DNA from: an uncultured Acidobacteriaceae bacterium
GTDB lineage: Bacteria; Acidobacteriota; Terriglobia; Terriglobales; Acidobacteriaceae
DNA length: 64,000 nt
Assembly: GCA_903904755.1 (NCBI GenBank)
Contig: CAIVDV010000019.1
Location: 1-64,000 of the forward strand
Direction: 5' to 3'
Shown here: positions 28,224 through 37,442 of the stretch, piece by piece
How positions within the stretch are numbered: the stretch's first letter is position 1
Layout of the letters: each line of letters starts with the position of its first letter
The notes under the pieces: generated by a model
Database searches by the model: none
Told to the model about the DNA's origin: nothing
What the model saw: the letters and a program-made list of their open reading frames with translations, nothing else
Program-made: the position numbers and the translations under genes

Positions 28224-30557
28224 ATGCCCGACGTAACCTTCACAGTCGACGGAAAGAAGCTCACCGCCCCAGCAGGCACACTGCTCATCGACGCCTGTCG
28301 CAAGGCTGGCATTGAGATTCCGGCTTTCTGCTACTACCCCGGCCTCTCCCTCCAGGCCGCCTGCCGCATGTGCGTTGTCCGCCAGGAAAAGGTGCCAAAA
28401 CTCCAGACCGCCTGCACCACCACCGTCGCTGAAGGTCAGGTCTTCGTCACCGACTCGCCGGAAATCGCCCAGGCGCGCAAGTCCACTCTCCAGCTCCTGC
28501 TCGGCAACCACCCCCTCGACTGCCCCGTGTGCGACGCTGGCGGCGAATGCGAACTCCAGGACATGACCTTCAAGTACGGCGCCGGCGAAAGCCTCTACTC
28601 CGAGGCCAAGCAGCACCGCGAGGAGCAGCAGTGGTCCCCGGCCGTCTACTTTGACCGCCCCCGCTGCATCCTCTGCTACCGCTGCGTCCGCATGTGCGGC
28701 GAAGGCATGGACGTTTTCGCCCTCGCTGTGCAGAACCGCGGCGTCTCCGCCACCATCACCCCCAACGGCGGCGACCACCTCGACTGCGAGCAGTGCGGCA
28801 TGTGCATCGACGCCTGCCCCGTAGGCGCGCTCACCTCCGGCACCTACCGCTACAAGACCCGCCCCTGGGAGATGAACCACGTCTCCACCGTCTGCACCCA
28901 CTGCGGAGACGGCTGCAAGGTCACCCTCGGCGTCCGCCGTGCCAGCGATGGCATGGAAATCGTCCGCGCCGACAACCGCGACAAATCCGGCATCAATGAA
29001 GACTTTCTCTGCGCCAAGGGCCGCTTCGGCTTCGACTTCGTTGACTCCCCTGACCGCCTCACCCAGCCGCTCATCCGCAATCAGCAGGGCCAGCTCAAGC
29101 CTGCCACCTGGGATGCCGCCATTCGCCTCGTTGCCCAGAAGCTCAAGGAAGCCCGCGATGCAGCCTCCGGCATCGGCGTTCTCGGCTCCAACTCCACCAC
29201 CAACGAAGAGAACTACATCCTGCAGAAGTTCGCCCGCACCGTGCTCGGTACAAACAACATCGACCACCTGCGCACTGCGGACTATGTCGCCTTTGCCCAC
29301 TCGCTCGCCGGCCACTCTGGCCGCGCAGCCGGCCTTCGCGATACCCAGAAGGCCCCGGCCATCCTCCTCATCGGCGGCAACCCCACCGAAGAGCACCCTC
29401 TCCTGGCCTGGAACCTCCGCACCAACGTCCGCCACAACCGCGCCCGCATCTACATCGCCAACTCCTGCGCCATCAAGCTCGAGCGCCAGGCCAAAGCAGC
29501 CCTCCGTCTTCCTGTGGATGGCTACGCAACCCTCGCCGACGCCCTCAAGGGCGATGCCGCAGCCGCAGCGGAACTCAACGGCTCAGCCGACTTCCTCGCC
29601 GCAGTCAATGGCGAAACCGAGTTGGTCGTCATCTTCGGGCACGAACTCCGCGGCTCCGCCCTCGCCTCTGTCGTCTCCTGGGGACTCGCGAAGGAAGGCG
29701 TCAAATTCGCCTGCCTCTCCGACTTCGCCAACTCCCGCGGCGCAGCCGACCTCGGCCTCAGCCCCGACTTCCTCCCCGGATATGTTCCGGTCTCCGCTCC
29801 TGGCGCATTCGCAACGGAATACCCCAACTTGCCCGCCACTCCCGGCCTCGACATCCTGGCCATCTTTGACGCGGCAGCCAAGGGCGACCTCGGCGCACTG
29901 CTCGTCGTCGGCTCCAACCCGGCTGCCACCTATGGCCTCTCCGCCGAATCCCTCAAGGGCACCTTCGTCGTGGTCCAGGACATCTTCCTCACGGAAACCG
30001 CCCAGCTCGCCGATGTCGTTCTCCCCTCCGCCAGCCTCTACGAAAAGTCCGGCACCGTAACCAACAGCTATGGCGACCTGCAACTCGTGCGCAAGGCGGG
30101 CGACAAGGCCGGCGTCAAGCCCGACCTCGAGATACTCATCCGCATTGCCGGCGCTATGGGGGCCGACGTTCGCACCCTGGTTCCCTTCGGCACCGCGGGC
30201 GTCACCGCGGATATGGGCCAGTCCCGCGGAGCCCAGGCCGGCGAAGCCGACCGCCACTCCGTCTGGCTCTCTGCCAACGGCCTTGAGCTCAAGCTCAGCC
30301 CCTTCGATCCATTCGCTGTACTCGATGAAATTGAGCGCCTCGTCCCGGCTTATAAGCTGGACAGGCTCAACCTCCTCGGCGGCAACGATGTGCCAACTCA
30401 GCCGGGCTTTGTGCCCGTCTCTGCGCTCACCGCCCGTCGCGATCTGGTCCTGCCCACCCATCCGGGGCTCTTCACCTCCGGAACACTTGGTCAGCAAACC
30501 CGGGCTCTGGCGGACCTCCGCGCTCACCAGGCTCCCGACGCAGTCGCCGCCGATTAA
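28224..30557 (+). CDS. nuoG: NADH-quinone oxidoreductase subunit G
   Basis: 777 residues, the 75-kDa subunit carrying most of the iron-sulfur wire. In order: [2Fe-2S] N1b (FCYYPGLSLQAACRMCVV), His-Cys cluster N5 region (HPLDCPVCDAGGECELQD), two [4Fe-4S] motifs CILCYRCVRMC and CEQCGMCIDACPVG, an N7-type CTHCGDGC motif, then a molybdopterin-oxidoreductase-like domain. The N7-type Cys motif is found in only some bacteria. It starts with ATG directly behind hicB. Confidence 0.95.
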   Translation: MPDVTFTVDGKKLTAPAGTLLIDACRKAGIEIPAFCYYPGLSLQAACRMCVVRQEKVPKLQTACTTTVAEGQVFVTDSPEIAQARKSTLQLLLGNHPLDCPVCDAGGECELQDMTFKYGAGESLYSEAKQHREEQQWSPAVYFDRPRCILCYRCVRMCGEGMDVFALAVQNRGVSATITPNGGDHLDCEQCGMCIDACPVGALTSGTYRYKTRPWEMNHVSTVCTHCGDGCKVTLGVRRASDGMEIVRADNRDKSGINEDFLCAKGRFGFDFVDSPDRLTQPLIRNQQGQLKPATWDAAIRLVAQKLKEARDAASGIGVLGSNSTTNEENYILQKFARTVLGTNNIDHLRTADYVAFAHSLAGHSGRAAGLRDTQKAPAILLIGGNPTEEHPLLAWNLRTNVRHNRARIYIANSCAIKLERQAKAALRLPVDGYATLADALKGDAAAAAELNGSADFLAAVNGETELVVIFGHELRGSALASVVSWGLAKEGVKFACLSDFANSRGAADLGLSPDFLPGYVPVSAPGAFATEYPNLPATPGLDILAIFDAAAKGDLGALLVVGSNPAATYGLSAESLKGTFVVVQDIFLTETAQLADVVLPSASLYEKSGTVTNSYGDLQLVRKAGDKAGVKPDLEILIRIAGAMGADVRTLVPFGTAGVTADMGQSRGAQAGEADRHSVWLSANGLELKLSPFDPFAVLDEIERLVPAYKLDRLNLLGGNDVPTQPGFVPVSALTARRDLVLPTHPGLFTSGTLGQQTRALADLRAHQAPDAVAAD

Positions 30558-30572
30558 AGAAAGGGCTTACCC

Positions 30573-31619
30573 GTGAGCATCTGGCTGTTCCTGTTGTTGA
30601 GCTTAGTCAAGGCCGTGCTGGTCACCATCGTCTTTCTGATGGGGGTCGCCTACACGGTCCTGCTTGAGCGCAAGCTTGTCGGCCGTATCCAGAATCGTTG
30701 GGGACCCAACCGCGTTGGCCCCTTTGGCCTCCTTCAGCCCCTCGTCGATGGCGCCAAGTCCTTCCTCAAGGAAGACATGATTCCCTCTGGCGTCTACAAG
30801 CCGCTCTACCTGCTGGCTCCGCTCATCTCCCTCGGCTGCGCGCTCCTGTCCATCGCGGTGGTCCCCTTCGGCGGACCCATGACCTGGCACGGGATGCGCA
30901 TCTTCGCCATCTCCGACATCAACTTCGGCCTCCTATTCCTCCTCGGTGTCACCTCCGTCGGGGTCTACGGCATCGCACTGGCCGGCTGGTCTTCCAACAA
31001 CAAGTACTCCCTGCTCGGCTCCATGCGCTCCTCCGCGCAAATGGTCAGCTACGAGCTCGCTCTCGGCCTCTCGCTCGTCGGCGTCGTCCTCCGCACCGGC
31101 TCCCTGCGCCTCTCAGACATCGTCAGCATGCAGACCGTCCACGGCATCGCCAGTTGGAACATCTTCGGCGGCGGCCAGTTCTTCGCCTTTTTCATCTACC
31201 TCATCGCCGCATTCGCTGAGACCAACCGCTCCCCCTTCGACCTCGTCGAGGCGGAAAGCGAACTCACCGGCGGCTACAACACTGAATACTCCTCCATGAA
31301 GTTCGCCATGTTCTTCATGGCCGAATACGGCAACATGATCACCGTCGGCTGCGTCGCCACCATGCTCTTTCTCGGTGGTTGGTCCAGCCCCCTCGGCGAC
31401 CTCATTCCGCCGCCGCAGAACATCATCATTCAGGCCCTCGTTCCGCTCTTCTGGTTCGTTGCCAAGGTCTTCTGCTTCCTCTTCCTGTACATCTGGGTGC
31501 GCGGCACCCTGCCCCGCTTCCGTTATGACCAGCTCATGAGCTTCGGATGGAAATACCTGCTCCCGCTGGCCATGCTCAACATCGTCGGAACCAGCCTCTG
31601 GCTGGCCATCCGCCCATAA
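30573..31619 (+). CDS. nuoH: NADH-quinone oxidoreductase subunit H
   Basis: 348 residues, membrane subunit at the junction of both arms and part of the quinone cavity. About eight helices; the signatures ERKLVGRIQNRWGPNRVGP and FAETNRSPFDLVEAESELTG are intact. GTG start with GGG upstream. The next gene is nuoJ; nuoI, which normally follows nuoH, is missing. Confidence 0.96.
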   Translation: MSIWLFLLLSLVKAVLVTIVFLMGVAYTVLLERKLVGRIQNRWGPNRVGPFGLLQPLVDGAKSFLKEDMIPSGVYKPLYLLAPLISLGCALLSIAVVPFGGPMTWHGMRIFAISDINFGLLFLLGVTSVGVYGIALAGWSSNNKYSLLGSMRSSAQMVSYELALGLSLVGVVLRTGSLRLSDIVSMQTVHGIASWNIFGGGQFFAFFIYLIAAFAETNRSPFDLVEAESELTGGYNTEYSSMKFAMFFMAEYGNMITVGCVATMLFLGGWSSPLGDLIPPPQNIIIQALVPLFWFVAKVFCFLFLYIWVRGTLPRFRYDQLMSFGWKYLLPLAMLNIVGTSLWLAIRP

Positions 31620-31640
31620 TCGCCCGGGATTGATAGACCC

Positions 31641-32138
31641 ATGCATCTAGCGTTATTCCTCATCTTCGCGGCAGTGGCACTGGCAGGGGCAGCTAATCTG
31701 CTCCTGCAAAAACACCCCATCAACGCTGCCCTCTCGCTCATCGTGGTCATGAGCTCCCTCGCCGTGCTGTACCTGCTGCTCGGCGCAGAGTTCCTCGCCA
31801 TCGCGCAGATCATCGTCTATGCCGGTGCCATCATGGTCCTCTTCACCTTCGTCATCATGCTGTTGAATGAGGGCGTCGAAGAGAAAACCCACGGCAGCCG
31901 TGTCGCCAAACTCCTCGGCTTCCCGGCCGTCACCGTCTTCCTGGCCCTGATCGCCTCCATCATCCTTTCGTCCGAAACACACCTCGGCAAGGTCATCATC
32001 GGCGAGTCCATCACCACCACCCAGGACCTCTCCGCCGTCCTCTTCCGCGATCTCCTGCTCCCCTTTGAGATCACCTCGGTTCTCATCCTCATCGCCATTC
32101 TCGGTGCCGTCGCACTGGCCAGAAAGGACGAACAATGA
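31641..32138 (+). CDS. nuoJ: NADH-quinone oxidoreductase subunit J
   Basis: 165 residues with five predicted helices. The family helix [28 protein letters not shown] is clear. It belongs to the proton-translocating membrane arm. The start follows nuoH after 21 bases and the stop overlaps nuoK by four bases. Confidence 0.94.
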   Translation: MHLALFLIFAAVALAGAANLLLQKHPINAALSLIVVMSSLAVLYLLLGAEFLAIAQIIVYAGAIMVLFTFVIMLLNEGVEEKTHGSRVAKLLGFPAVTVFLALIASIILSSETHLGKVIIGESITTTQDLSAVLFRDLLLPFEITSVLILIAILGAVALARKDEQ

Positions 32139-32437
32139 TTCCCTCCTCCTGGTACCTCATCCTTTCCGCCGTTCTCTTCACGATGGGCGTCGCAGGCTTT
32201 CTCATCAAGCGCTCGCTCATCACCGTCTTCATGTCCATTGAGCTCATGCTCAACGCTGTCAATCTCTCCTTTGTCACCTTTGCCCACGACTGGCATGCCG
32301 TCAAAGGTCAGATCTTCGTCTTCTTCGTAATGATGGTCGCCGCGGCTGAAGCTGCCGTGGGCCTCGCCATCATCATCGCCATCTTCCGCACCCGCCAAAC
32401 CCTTAACGTCGACCAGATCGACCTCATGAAGTTCTAG
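32135..32437 (+). CDS. nuoK: NADH-quinone oxidoreductase subunit K
   Basis: 100 residues, three helices, with the two conserved membrane glutamates in [15 protein letters not shown] and [17 protein letters not shown]. It is an antiporter-like (MrpC-related) subunit of the membrane arm. It overlaps nuoJ by four bases, so translation is coupled. Confidence 0.95.
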   Translation: MIPSSWYLILSAVLFTMGVAGFLIKRSLITVFMSIELMLNAVNLSFVTFAHDWHAVKGQIFVFFVMMVAAAEAAVGLAIIIAIFRTRQTLNVDQIDLMKF

Positions 32438-32444
32438 GCTCGCT

Positions 32445-34397
32445 ATGACCCTCTCTCTCTGGCTCATTCCGCTCTTGCCCCTGGCCGGTTTCCTGGTCAA
32501 TGGCCTCGTCGGCAGTCGCCTGCCCAAGGCACTGGTCACCACCGTGGCCCTGGCCGCTCCGCTGGCCGCCTTCCTGGTCGTTGTGCGCGCCGCACTCGCT
32601 GTCGCCAACCACTCGGTCGCCCTGCCCTACTCGGAGTCCTGCCCCATCGGCTGGATCAACGCCGGCCCCATCCACATCGACTTCACCTTCGCCCTCGACC
32701 AGCTCTCGCTCATCATGCTGCTCGTCGTCACCGGCGTCGGCTTCCTTATCCATATCTACTCCGCCGGCTACATGGCACACGAAGACGGTTACTGGCGCTA
32801 CTTCGCCTATCTCAACCTCTTCCTCTTCTTCATGACCGTTCTGGTCCTCGCCGAAAATGCCCTGCTCATGTTCGTCGGATGGGAAGGCGTCGGTCTGGCC
32901 AGCTACCTGCTCATCGGCTTCTACTTCTCCAAGACCTCCGCCGCCAACGCCGGCCGCAAAGCCTTCGTGGTCAACCGCATCGGCGACTTCGGCTTCCTCA
33001 TCGCCATCTTCCTGCTGCTGGCAAACTTCGGCACCGTCAGCTTCTCCGGCCTCGCCGCCGCGCTCACAGCCAATCCCGGCACCTCGGTAGCCCTGCTCAC
33101 CACCATCAGCCTCTGCCTCTTGGTCGGTGCCACCGGCAAGTCCGCGCAGATTCCCCTCTACATCTGGCTGCCGGACGCCATGGAGGGCCCCACCCCGGTC
33201 TCCGCCCTCATCCACGCCGCCACCATGGTCACCGCCGGCGTCTACATGGTCGCCCGCACCCACTTCCTCTTTGACCGTGCACCCCTTGCGCTCACCGTGG
33301 TTGCGGTTGTCGGCGCGGCAACGGCCATCTTCGCCGCCACCATTGGCCTCGTCCAAACCGACATCAAGCGCGTGCTGGCCTACTCCACCGTCTCGCAGCT
33401 CGGCTACATGTTCCTGGGCTGCGGCGTTGCCGCCTACTCCGCCGCCATCTTCCACCTCGTCACCCACGCCTTCTTCAAGGCCCTGCTCTTCCTCGCCGCC
33501 GGCTCCGTCATACACGGCCTCTCCGGCGAGCAGGACCTCCGCAAGATGGGTGGCCTGCGCAAAAAGCTCCCCGTCACCTTCTGGACCATGTCCGCCGGCG
33601 TCTTCGCCATCGCGGGCTTCCCACTTCTCTCCGGCTTCTTCTCGAAAGACGCCATCCTCGCCGCCGCTTTCAACCAGGGCACCTTCGGCAAGGGCCTCTA
33701 CGTCGTCGGCCTCATCACCGCGCTGCTCACCAGCTTCTACATGTTCCGGCTCTGGTACCTCGCCTTCTTCGGCGAATCCCGCTCCGACGACCACAGCCAT
33801 CACCCGCACGAAAGCCCCTGGTCCATGCTCGGGCCGCTGGTCATCCTCGCCATTCTCTCTGTCTTCGGCGGCTGGATGGGTGCTGGCGAAGGCCTCGGCC
33901 GCTTCGGAGCCTTCCTCGCTCCGGTCCTCACGCCCCTTCATCCCGCCGAACCCGTGGAAGCCAGCCTGGAATACGCCCTCATGGGTGTCGCCGTAGCCGT
34001 TGCACTCCTCGGCTGGTTCCTCGCCCACCGCTTCTACGGCTCAAAGAACGACCGTGCCAGGGCACTCGCCGCCTCCGCCCCCGGCGTCTACAACCTGCTC
34101 TCCGGCAAGTACTACATCGACGAGCTCTACAACCGCCTCCTCGTCCAGCCGGTTCTCTTCATCTCCCGCTACATCCTCGGCTGGATTGTTGAAGGCGCCA
34201 TCGTCCGCGGTTCCGTCTGGGTTGCTGCGGGCCTCATCAATCTTCTCGGCGAATTCCTCCGGCGCTGGCAGTCCGGCAACATTCGCTCGTACGCCGGCTG
34301 GCTTGTCACCGCAGCCGCTCTCCTACTCTTTGCCGTCCTGGGTGTCACCCTCGGCGCGGCTGGGATCACGGTTCACTTCAACTGGGTGGGACACTGA
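32445..34397 (+). CDS. nuoL: NADH-quinone oxidoreductase subunit L
   Basis: 650 residues, the distal antiporter-like subunit. The key lysine/histidine helices are present: GWEGVGLASYLLIGFY, PLYIWLPDAMEGPTPVSALI HAATMVTAGVY (split here by a space) and THAFFKALLFLAAGSVIHG. The C-terminal part carries the amphipathic lateral helix seen in NuoL, ending with a last membrane helix. Normal length; follows nuoK after seven bases. Confidence 0.96.
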   Translation: MTLSLWLIPLLPLAGFLVNGLVGSRLPKALVTTVALAAPLAAFLVVVRAALAVANHSVALPYSESCPIGWINAGPIHIDFTFALDQLSLIMLLVVTGVGFLIHIYSAGYMAHEDGYWRYFAYLNLFLFFMTVLVLAENALLMFVGWEGVGLASYLLIGFYFSKTSAANAGRKAFVVNRIGDFGFLIAIFLLLANFGTVSFSGLAAALTANPGTSVALLTTISLCLLVGATGKSAQIPLYIWLPDAMEGPTPVSALIHAATMVTAGVYMVARTHFLFDRAPLALTVVAVVGAATAIFAATIGLVQTDIKRVLAYSTVSQLGYMFLGCGVAAYSAAIFHLVTHAFFKALLFLAAGSVIHGLSGEQDLRKMGGLRKKLPVTFWTMSAGVFAIAGFPLLSGFFSKDAILAAAFNQGTFGKGLYVVGLITALLTSFYMFRLWYLAFFGESRSDDHSHHPHESPWSMLGPLVILAILSVFGGWMGAGEGLGRFGAFLAPVLTPLHPAEPVEASLEYALMGVAVAVALLGWFLAHRFYGSKNDRARALAASAPGVYNLLSGKYYIDELYNRLLVQPVLFISRYILGWIVEGAIVRGSVWVAAGLINLLGEFLRRWQSGNIRSYAGWLVTAAALLLFAVLGVTLGAAGITVHFNWVGH

Positions 34398-34399
34398 TC

Positions 34400-35953
34400 A
34401 TGGATACGCAAATCATCAGCCTGATTCTTCTGGCCCCCCTCGTCGGCGCCATTCTTGTGGCTCTCGTGCCAGACCGTGGCAAGCTCCCGGCATGGGTCGC
34501 GCTGGCCACCACTGTTGTTACATTCCTCTTTACGCTGCACCTGCCCGCGCACTTCCACTACGGCCAGGCCGGCTTCCAGTTTGAGTCGGACTGCCTCTGG
34601 CTACCCAGCCCCGCCATCCACTACCACGTCGGCGTCGACGGCCTCTCCCTCTGGCTCATCGTGCTCGCCGGCCTCCTTGGCCCCATCGGCGTTCTGGCCA
34701 GTTGGAACTCCATCCGCGACCGCCGCAAGACCTTCTACTCCCTCTTCCTGATCCAGCAGACGGCCATGATTGGCGTCTTCGTCGCCCTCGACCTCATGCT
34801 CTACTACGGCTTCTGGGAACTCTCGCTCATCCCCATGGCCATCCTCATCGCCATGTACGGCCGCACCCAAAGCGACCCCGGCGGCCCCAAAGCTGCCCTC
34901 CGCTTCTTCCTCTTCACCTTCATTCCCTCGGCGCCCCTGCTGGTAGCTCTCCTCTGGCTCTACGCCAAGACCCATACCTTTGACTTCACCACCCTGCAGC
35001 AGGCCATCGCCTCCGGCACCATCCCGGCCGGCCCCCTCTGCTGGCTTTCCCTGGCTTTCCTCTTCGCCTTCGCCGTCAAGGTTCCGGTCTTCCCGCTCCA
35101 CGGCTGGCTTACAGACGTCTTCGCAGAAGCCCCCGTCGCCATGGCCATGGTCGTCGCCGGCAAGCTCGGCCTCTACTCCCTCATCCGCTTCCATGTTGGC
35201 CTTTTCCCCGTCCAGGCTCGCGCCGCCGCTCCATGGCTCCTCGTCCTCGCCGTCATCGGCATCCTTTACGGTGCCCTCCTCGCCCTCGTACAAAAGGACT
35301 TCTGGCGCCTGCTCGCCTACGGCACCCTCTCCAGCCTCTCCTTCTGTGTCCTCGGCATCTACGGCTTCACCCTGAGCGGCCTCGACGGCAGCGTCTACCA
35401 AACCCTCAACGAAGGCATCATCGGCGCAGCACTCTTCGTGCTCTTCGGCCTCATCTACGAGCGCTTCGGCACCAGCCAGATCTCCGTCTACGGCGGTCTC
35501 GCCTCCAAGACCCCCGCCCTGGCAGCCACCTTCACCATCGCATCGCTCGCCCTCATCGGCCTGCCCATGCTCAACGGCTTCGTCGGCGAGTTCCTCGTAC
35601 TCTCCAGCACCTTTGCCGGTGCCAGCCGCACCCTCGCCGTCATCGCTACCGCCGGGGTCATTCTCTCTGCGGCATACATGCTTCAGCTCATCCAGCGCGT
35701 ATTCCTCGGCCCCATCTCTGACATCGCCAGCAATCTTGAAGATCACGACCGCGACTTCGACCTCGACTTCCGCGAGCGACTGGTCCTCTGGCCCCTCGCC
35801 GTCCTCATGCTCGTCATGGGCCTGGCGCCCGCCCTCTGGCTCCGCGCCATTGAGCCCGCTGTTCAGCCCGCATCCCTGCCCGCACAGGTACACGCGGCCC
35901 GACCCACTCCACCTGTTTCCGCTCAGCTCGTCGTTTCTGGAGGCCAGCAATGA
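34400..35953 (+). CDS. nuoM: NADH-quinone oxidoreductase subunit M
   Basis: 517 residues, antiporter-like proton-pumping subunit. Recognised by the FWELSLIPMAILIAMYG helix (conserved Glu), VPVFPLHGWLTDVFAEAPVA and LVQKDFWRLLAYGTLSSLSF. About fourteen helices. It begins two bases after the nuoL stop and overlaps the nuoN start by four bases. Confidence 0.96.
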   Translation: MDTQIISLILLAPLVGAILVALVPDRGKLPAWVALATTVVTFLFTLHLPAHFHYGQAGFQFESDCLWLPSPAIHYHVGVDGLSLWLIVLAGLLGPIGVLASWNSIRDRRKTFYSLFLIQQTAMIGVFVALDLMLYYGFWELSLIPMAILIAMYGRTQSDPGGPKAALRFFLFTFIPSAPLLVALLWLYAKTHTFDFTTLQQAIASGTIPAGPLCWLSLAFLFAFAVKVPVFPLHGWLTDVFAEAPVAMAMVVAGKLGLYSLIRFHVGLFPVQARAAAPWLLVLAVIGILYGALLALVQKDFWRLLAYGTLSSLSFCVLGIYGFTLSGLDGSVYQTLNEGIIGAALFVLFGLIYERFGTSQISVYGGLASKTPALAATFTIASLALIGLPMLNGFVGEFLVLSSTFAGASRTLAVIATAGVILSAAYMLQLIQRVFLGPISDIASNLEDHDRDFDLDFRERLVLWPLAVLMLVMGLAPALWLRAIEPAVQPASLPAQVHAARPTPPVSAQLVVSGGQQ

Positions 35954-37425
35954 ACCCGGTCCCTGACCTCTACCGCATCCTGCCGGAAGTCGTCCTCACC
36001 ATCACCGGCGTCCTCGTCATGCTGCTCGATGCCGCCATGCCCAAGACATCTCGCCGCCGCGTCCTCGGCTGGGTCGCAGCATTTGGCACCGTCGCCGCGC
36101 TCTACGCCAGCCTCCTGCAGCTCAACCTGCCCGCCGGCACCGCCTACTACGGCACCGTCCAGACCGACGGCTTCTCCATCTTCTTCCACGTACTCATCTG
36201 CGCCATCGTCCTGGTCGCGCTCCTGGTCTCGCTCGATACCTTCCCGCGCAACAACCAGCACACCGGCGAGTTCTACGCCCTCATCACCTTTGGCGCTGTC
36301 GGAATGGTCCTCATGACCTCCGCCGTCGAGCTTCTATTGGTTTTCATCGCTCTCGAAATCTCCTCCATCACAACCTATATCCTCGCCGGCTACCGCAAAA
36401 CCTCCGGCAAGGGCGTAGAAGCCGCCATCAAGTACTTCCTTCTCGGCTCCTTCGCCACCGGCTTCCTGCTCTACGGCATCGCCCTCATCTTCGGCGCCAC
36501 CGGAACCACGCAAATCACCGAAATTGCCCTCCGCATCCCCGGAGCGCAGTCTCAAGCCCTCGTCCTCGGTGGCCTGGCCCTCATGCTCGTCGGCATCCTC
36601 TTCAAGGTCTCCGCCGCTCCCTTCCACGTCTGGACACCCGATGTCTACGAGGGCTCACCCACCCCCGTCGTCGCCCTTATGTCCACCGCGCCCAAGGCCG
36701 CAGCCTTCGCGCTTCTCATCCGTGTCCTCTGGGGAGCCTTCCCCACCCTGCACAGCGTCTGGGTGCCCATCCTCTGGGTCGTCGCCGTCCTCTCCATGAC
36801 CGTCGGCAACATCGCCGCCCTGCGCCAGGAAAACGTCAAGCGCATGCTGGCCTACTCCTCCATCGCCCACGCCGGATACCTGCTGGCCGCCTTTGCCGGT
36901 GCCGGAACCGCCTCCATCACCGCCATCGCTTTCTACACCGCCGCCTACGCCGCCATGAACGTCGGCATCTTCGCCGCCATCACCCTGGCCAGCGGCTACG
37001 ACGATTCCCTGCCCCTCATTCAGGACTTCCGCGGCCTGCTCCATCGCGCCCCGGTCCTTGCCGGCCTGCTGCTCTTCTTCCTCATCTCGCTCGTCGGCAT
37101 CCCCTTCACCGGCGGCTTCTTTGCCAAGTTCCTCAGCTTCTCCACGGCCGTCAACGGTGGCGCCTTCTGGCTTGCCATCATCGGCCTGCTCAACTCCGGC
37201 CTGGCCGCCGGCTACTATCTCCGCTTTGCCGTCACCATCGCCCAGCCGCCCGTGGCGAACCCGCCTGAGCTACCCACCTACCGGGTCGGAATCGCCGTCG
37301 CCGTGGGAATTGTCCTCGCCGCCGGCGCTACCCTCATCCTCGGTATCGCCCCCGGTCACATCCTCGACGCAGCCACCAGCGCCGCCCACAGCTTCCCGGC
37401 AGCCATCTCCTCCACCCTGCCGTAA
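35950..37425 (+). CDS. nuoN: NADH-quinone oxidoreductase subunit N
   Basis: 491 residues, third antiporter-like subunit. Conserved segments are VFIALEISSITTYILAGYRK, FKVSAAPFHVWTPDVYEGSP and RQENVKRMLAYSSIAHAGYL. GGAGG lies six bases before the ATG, which is within the end of nuoM. It is the last gene of the cluster and is convergent with the glycosyltransferase at 37443. Confidence 0.96.
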   Translation: MNPVPDLYRILPEVVLTITGVLVMLLDAAMPKTSRRRVLGWVAAFGTVAALYASLLQLNLPAGTAYYGTVQTDGFSIFFHVLICAIVLVALLVSLDTFPRNNQHTGEFYALITFGAVGMVLMTSAVELLLVFIALEISSITTYILAGYRKTSGKGVEAAIKYFLLGSFATGFLLYGIALIFGATGTTQITEIALRIPGAQSQALVLGGLALMLVGILFKVSAAPFHVWTPDVYEGSPTPVVALMSTAPKAAAFALLIRVLWGAFPTLHSVWVPILWVVAVLSMTVGNIAALRQENVKRMLAYSSIAHAGYLLAAFAGAGTASITAIAFYTAAYAAMNVGIFAAITLASGYDDSLPLIQDFRGLLHRAPVLAGLLLFFLISLVGIPFTGGFFAKFLSFSTAVNGGAFWLAIIGLLNSGLAAGYYLRFAVTIAQPPVANPPELPTYRVGIAVAVGIVLAAGATLILGIAPGHILDAATSAAHSFPAAISSTLP

Positions 37426-37442
37426 CTCCACCCCGGTCAGCA

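Noticed and set aside
32424-35950. Long Glu/Asp/Gly-rich open frames antisense to nuoL and nuoM
   Set aside because: They mirror conserved membrane proteins and have no signal, domain or start support.
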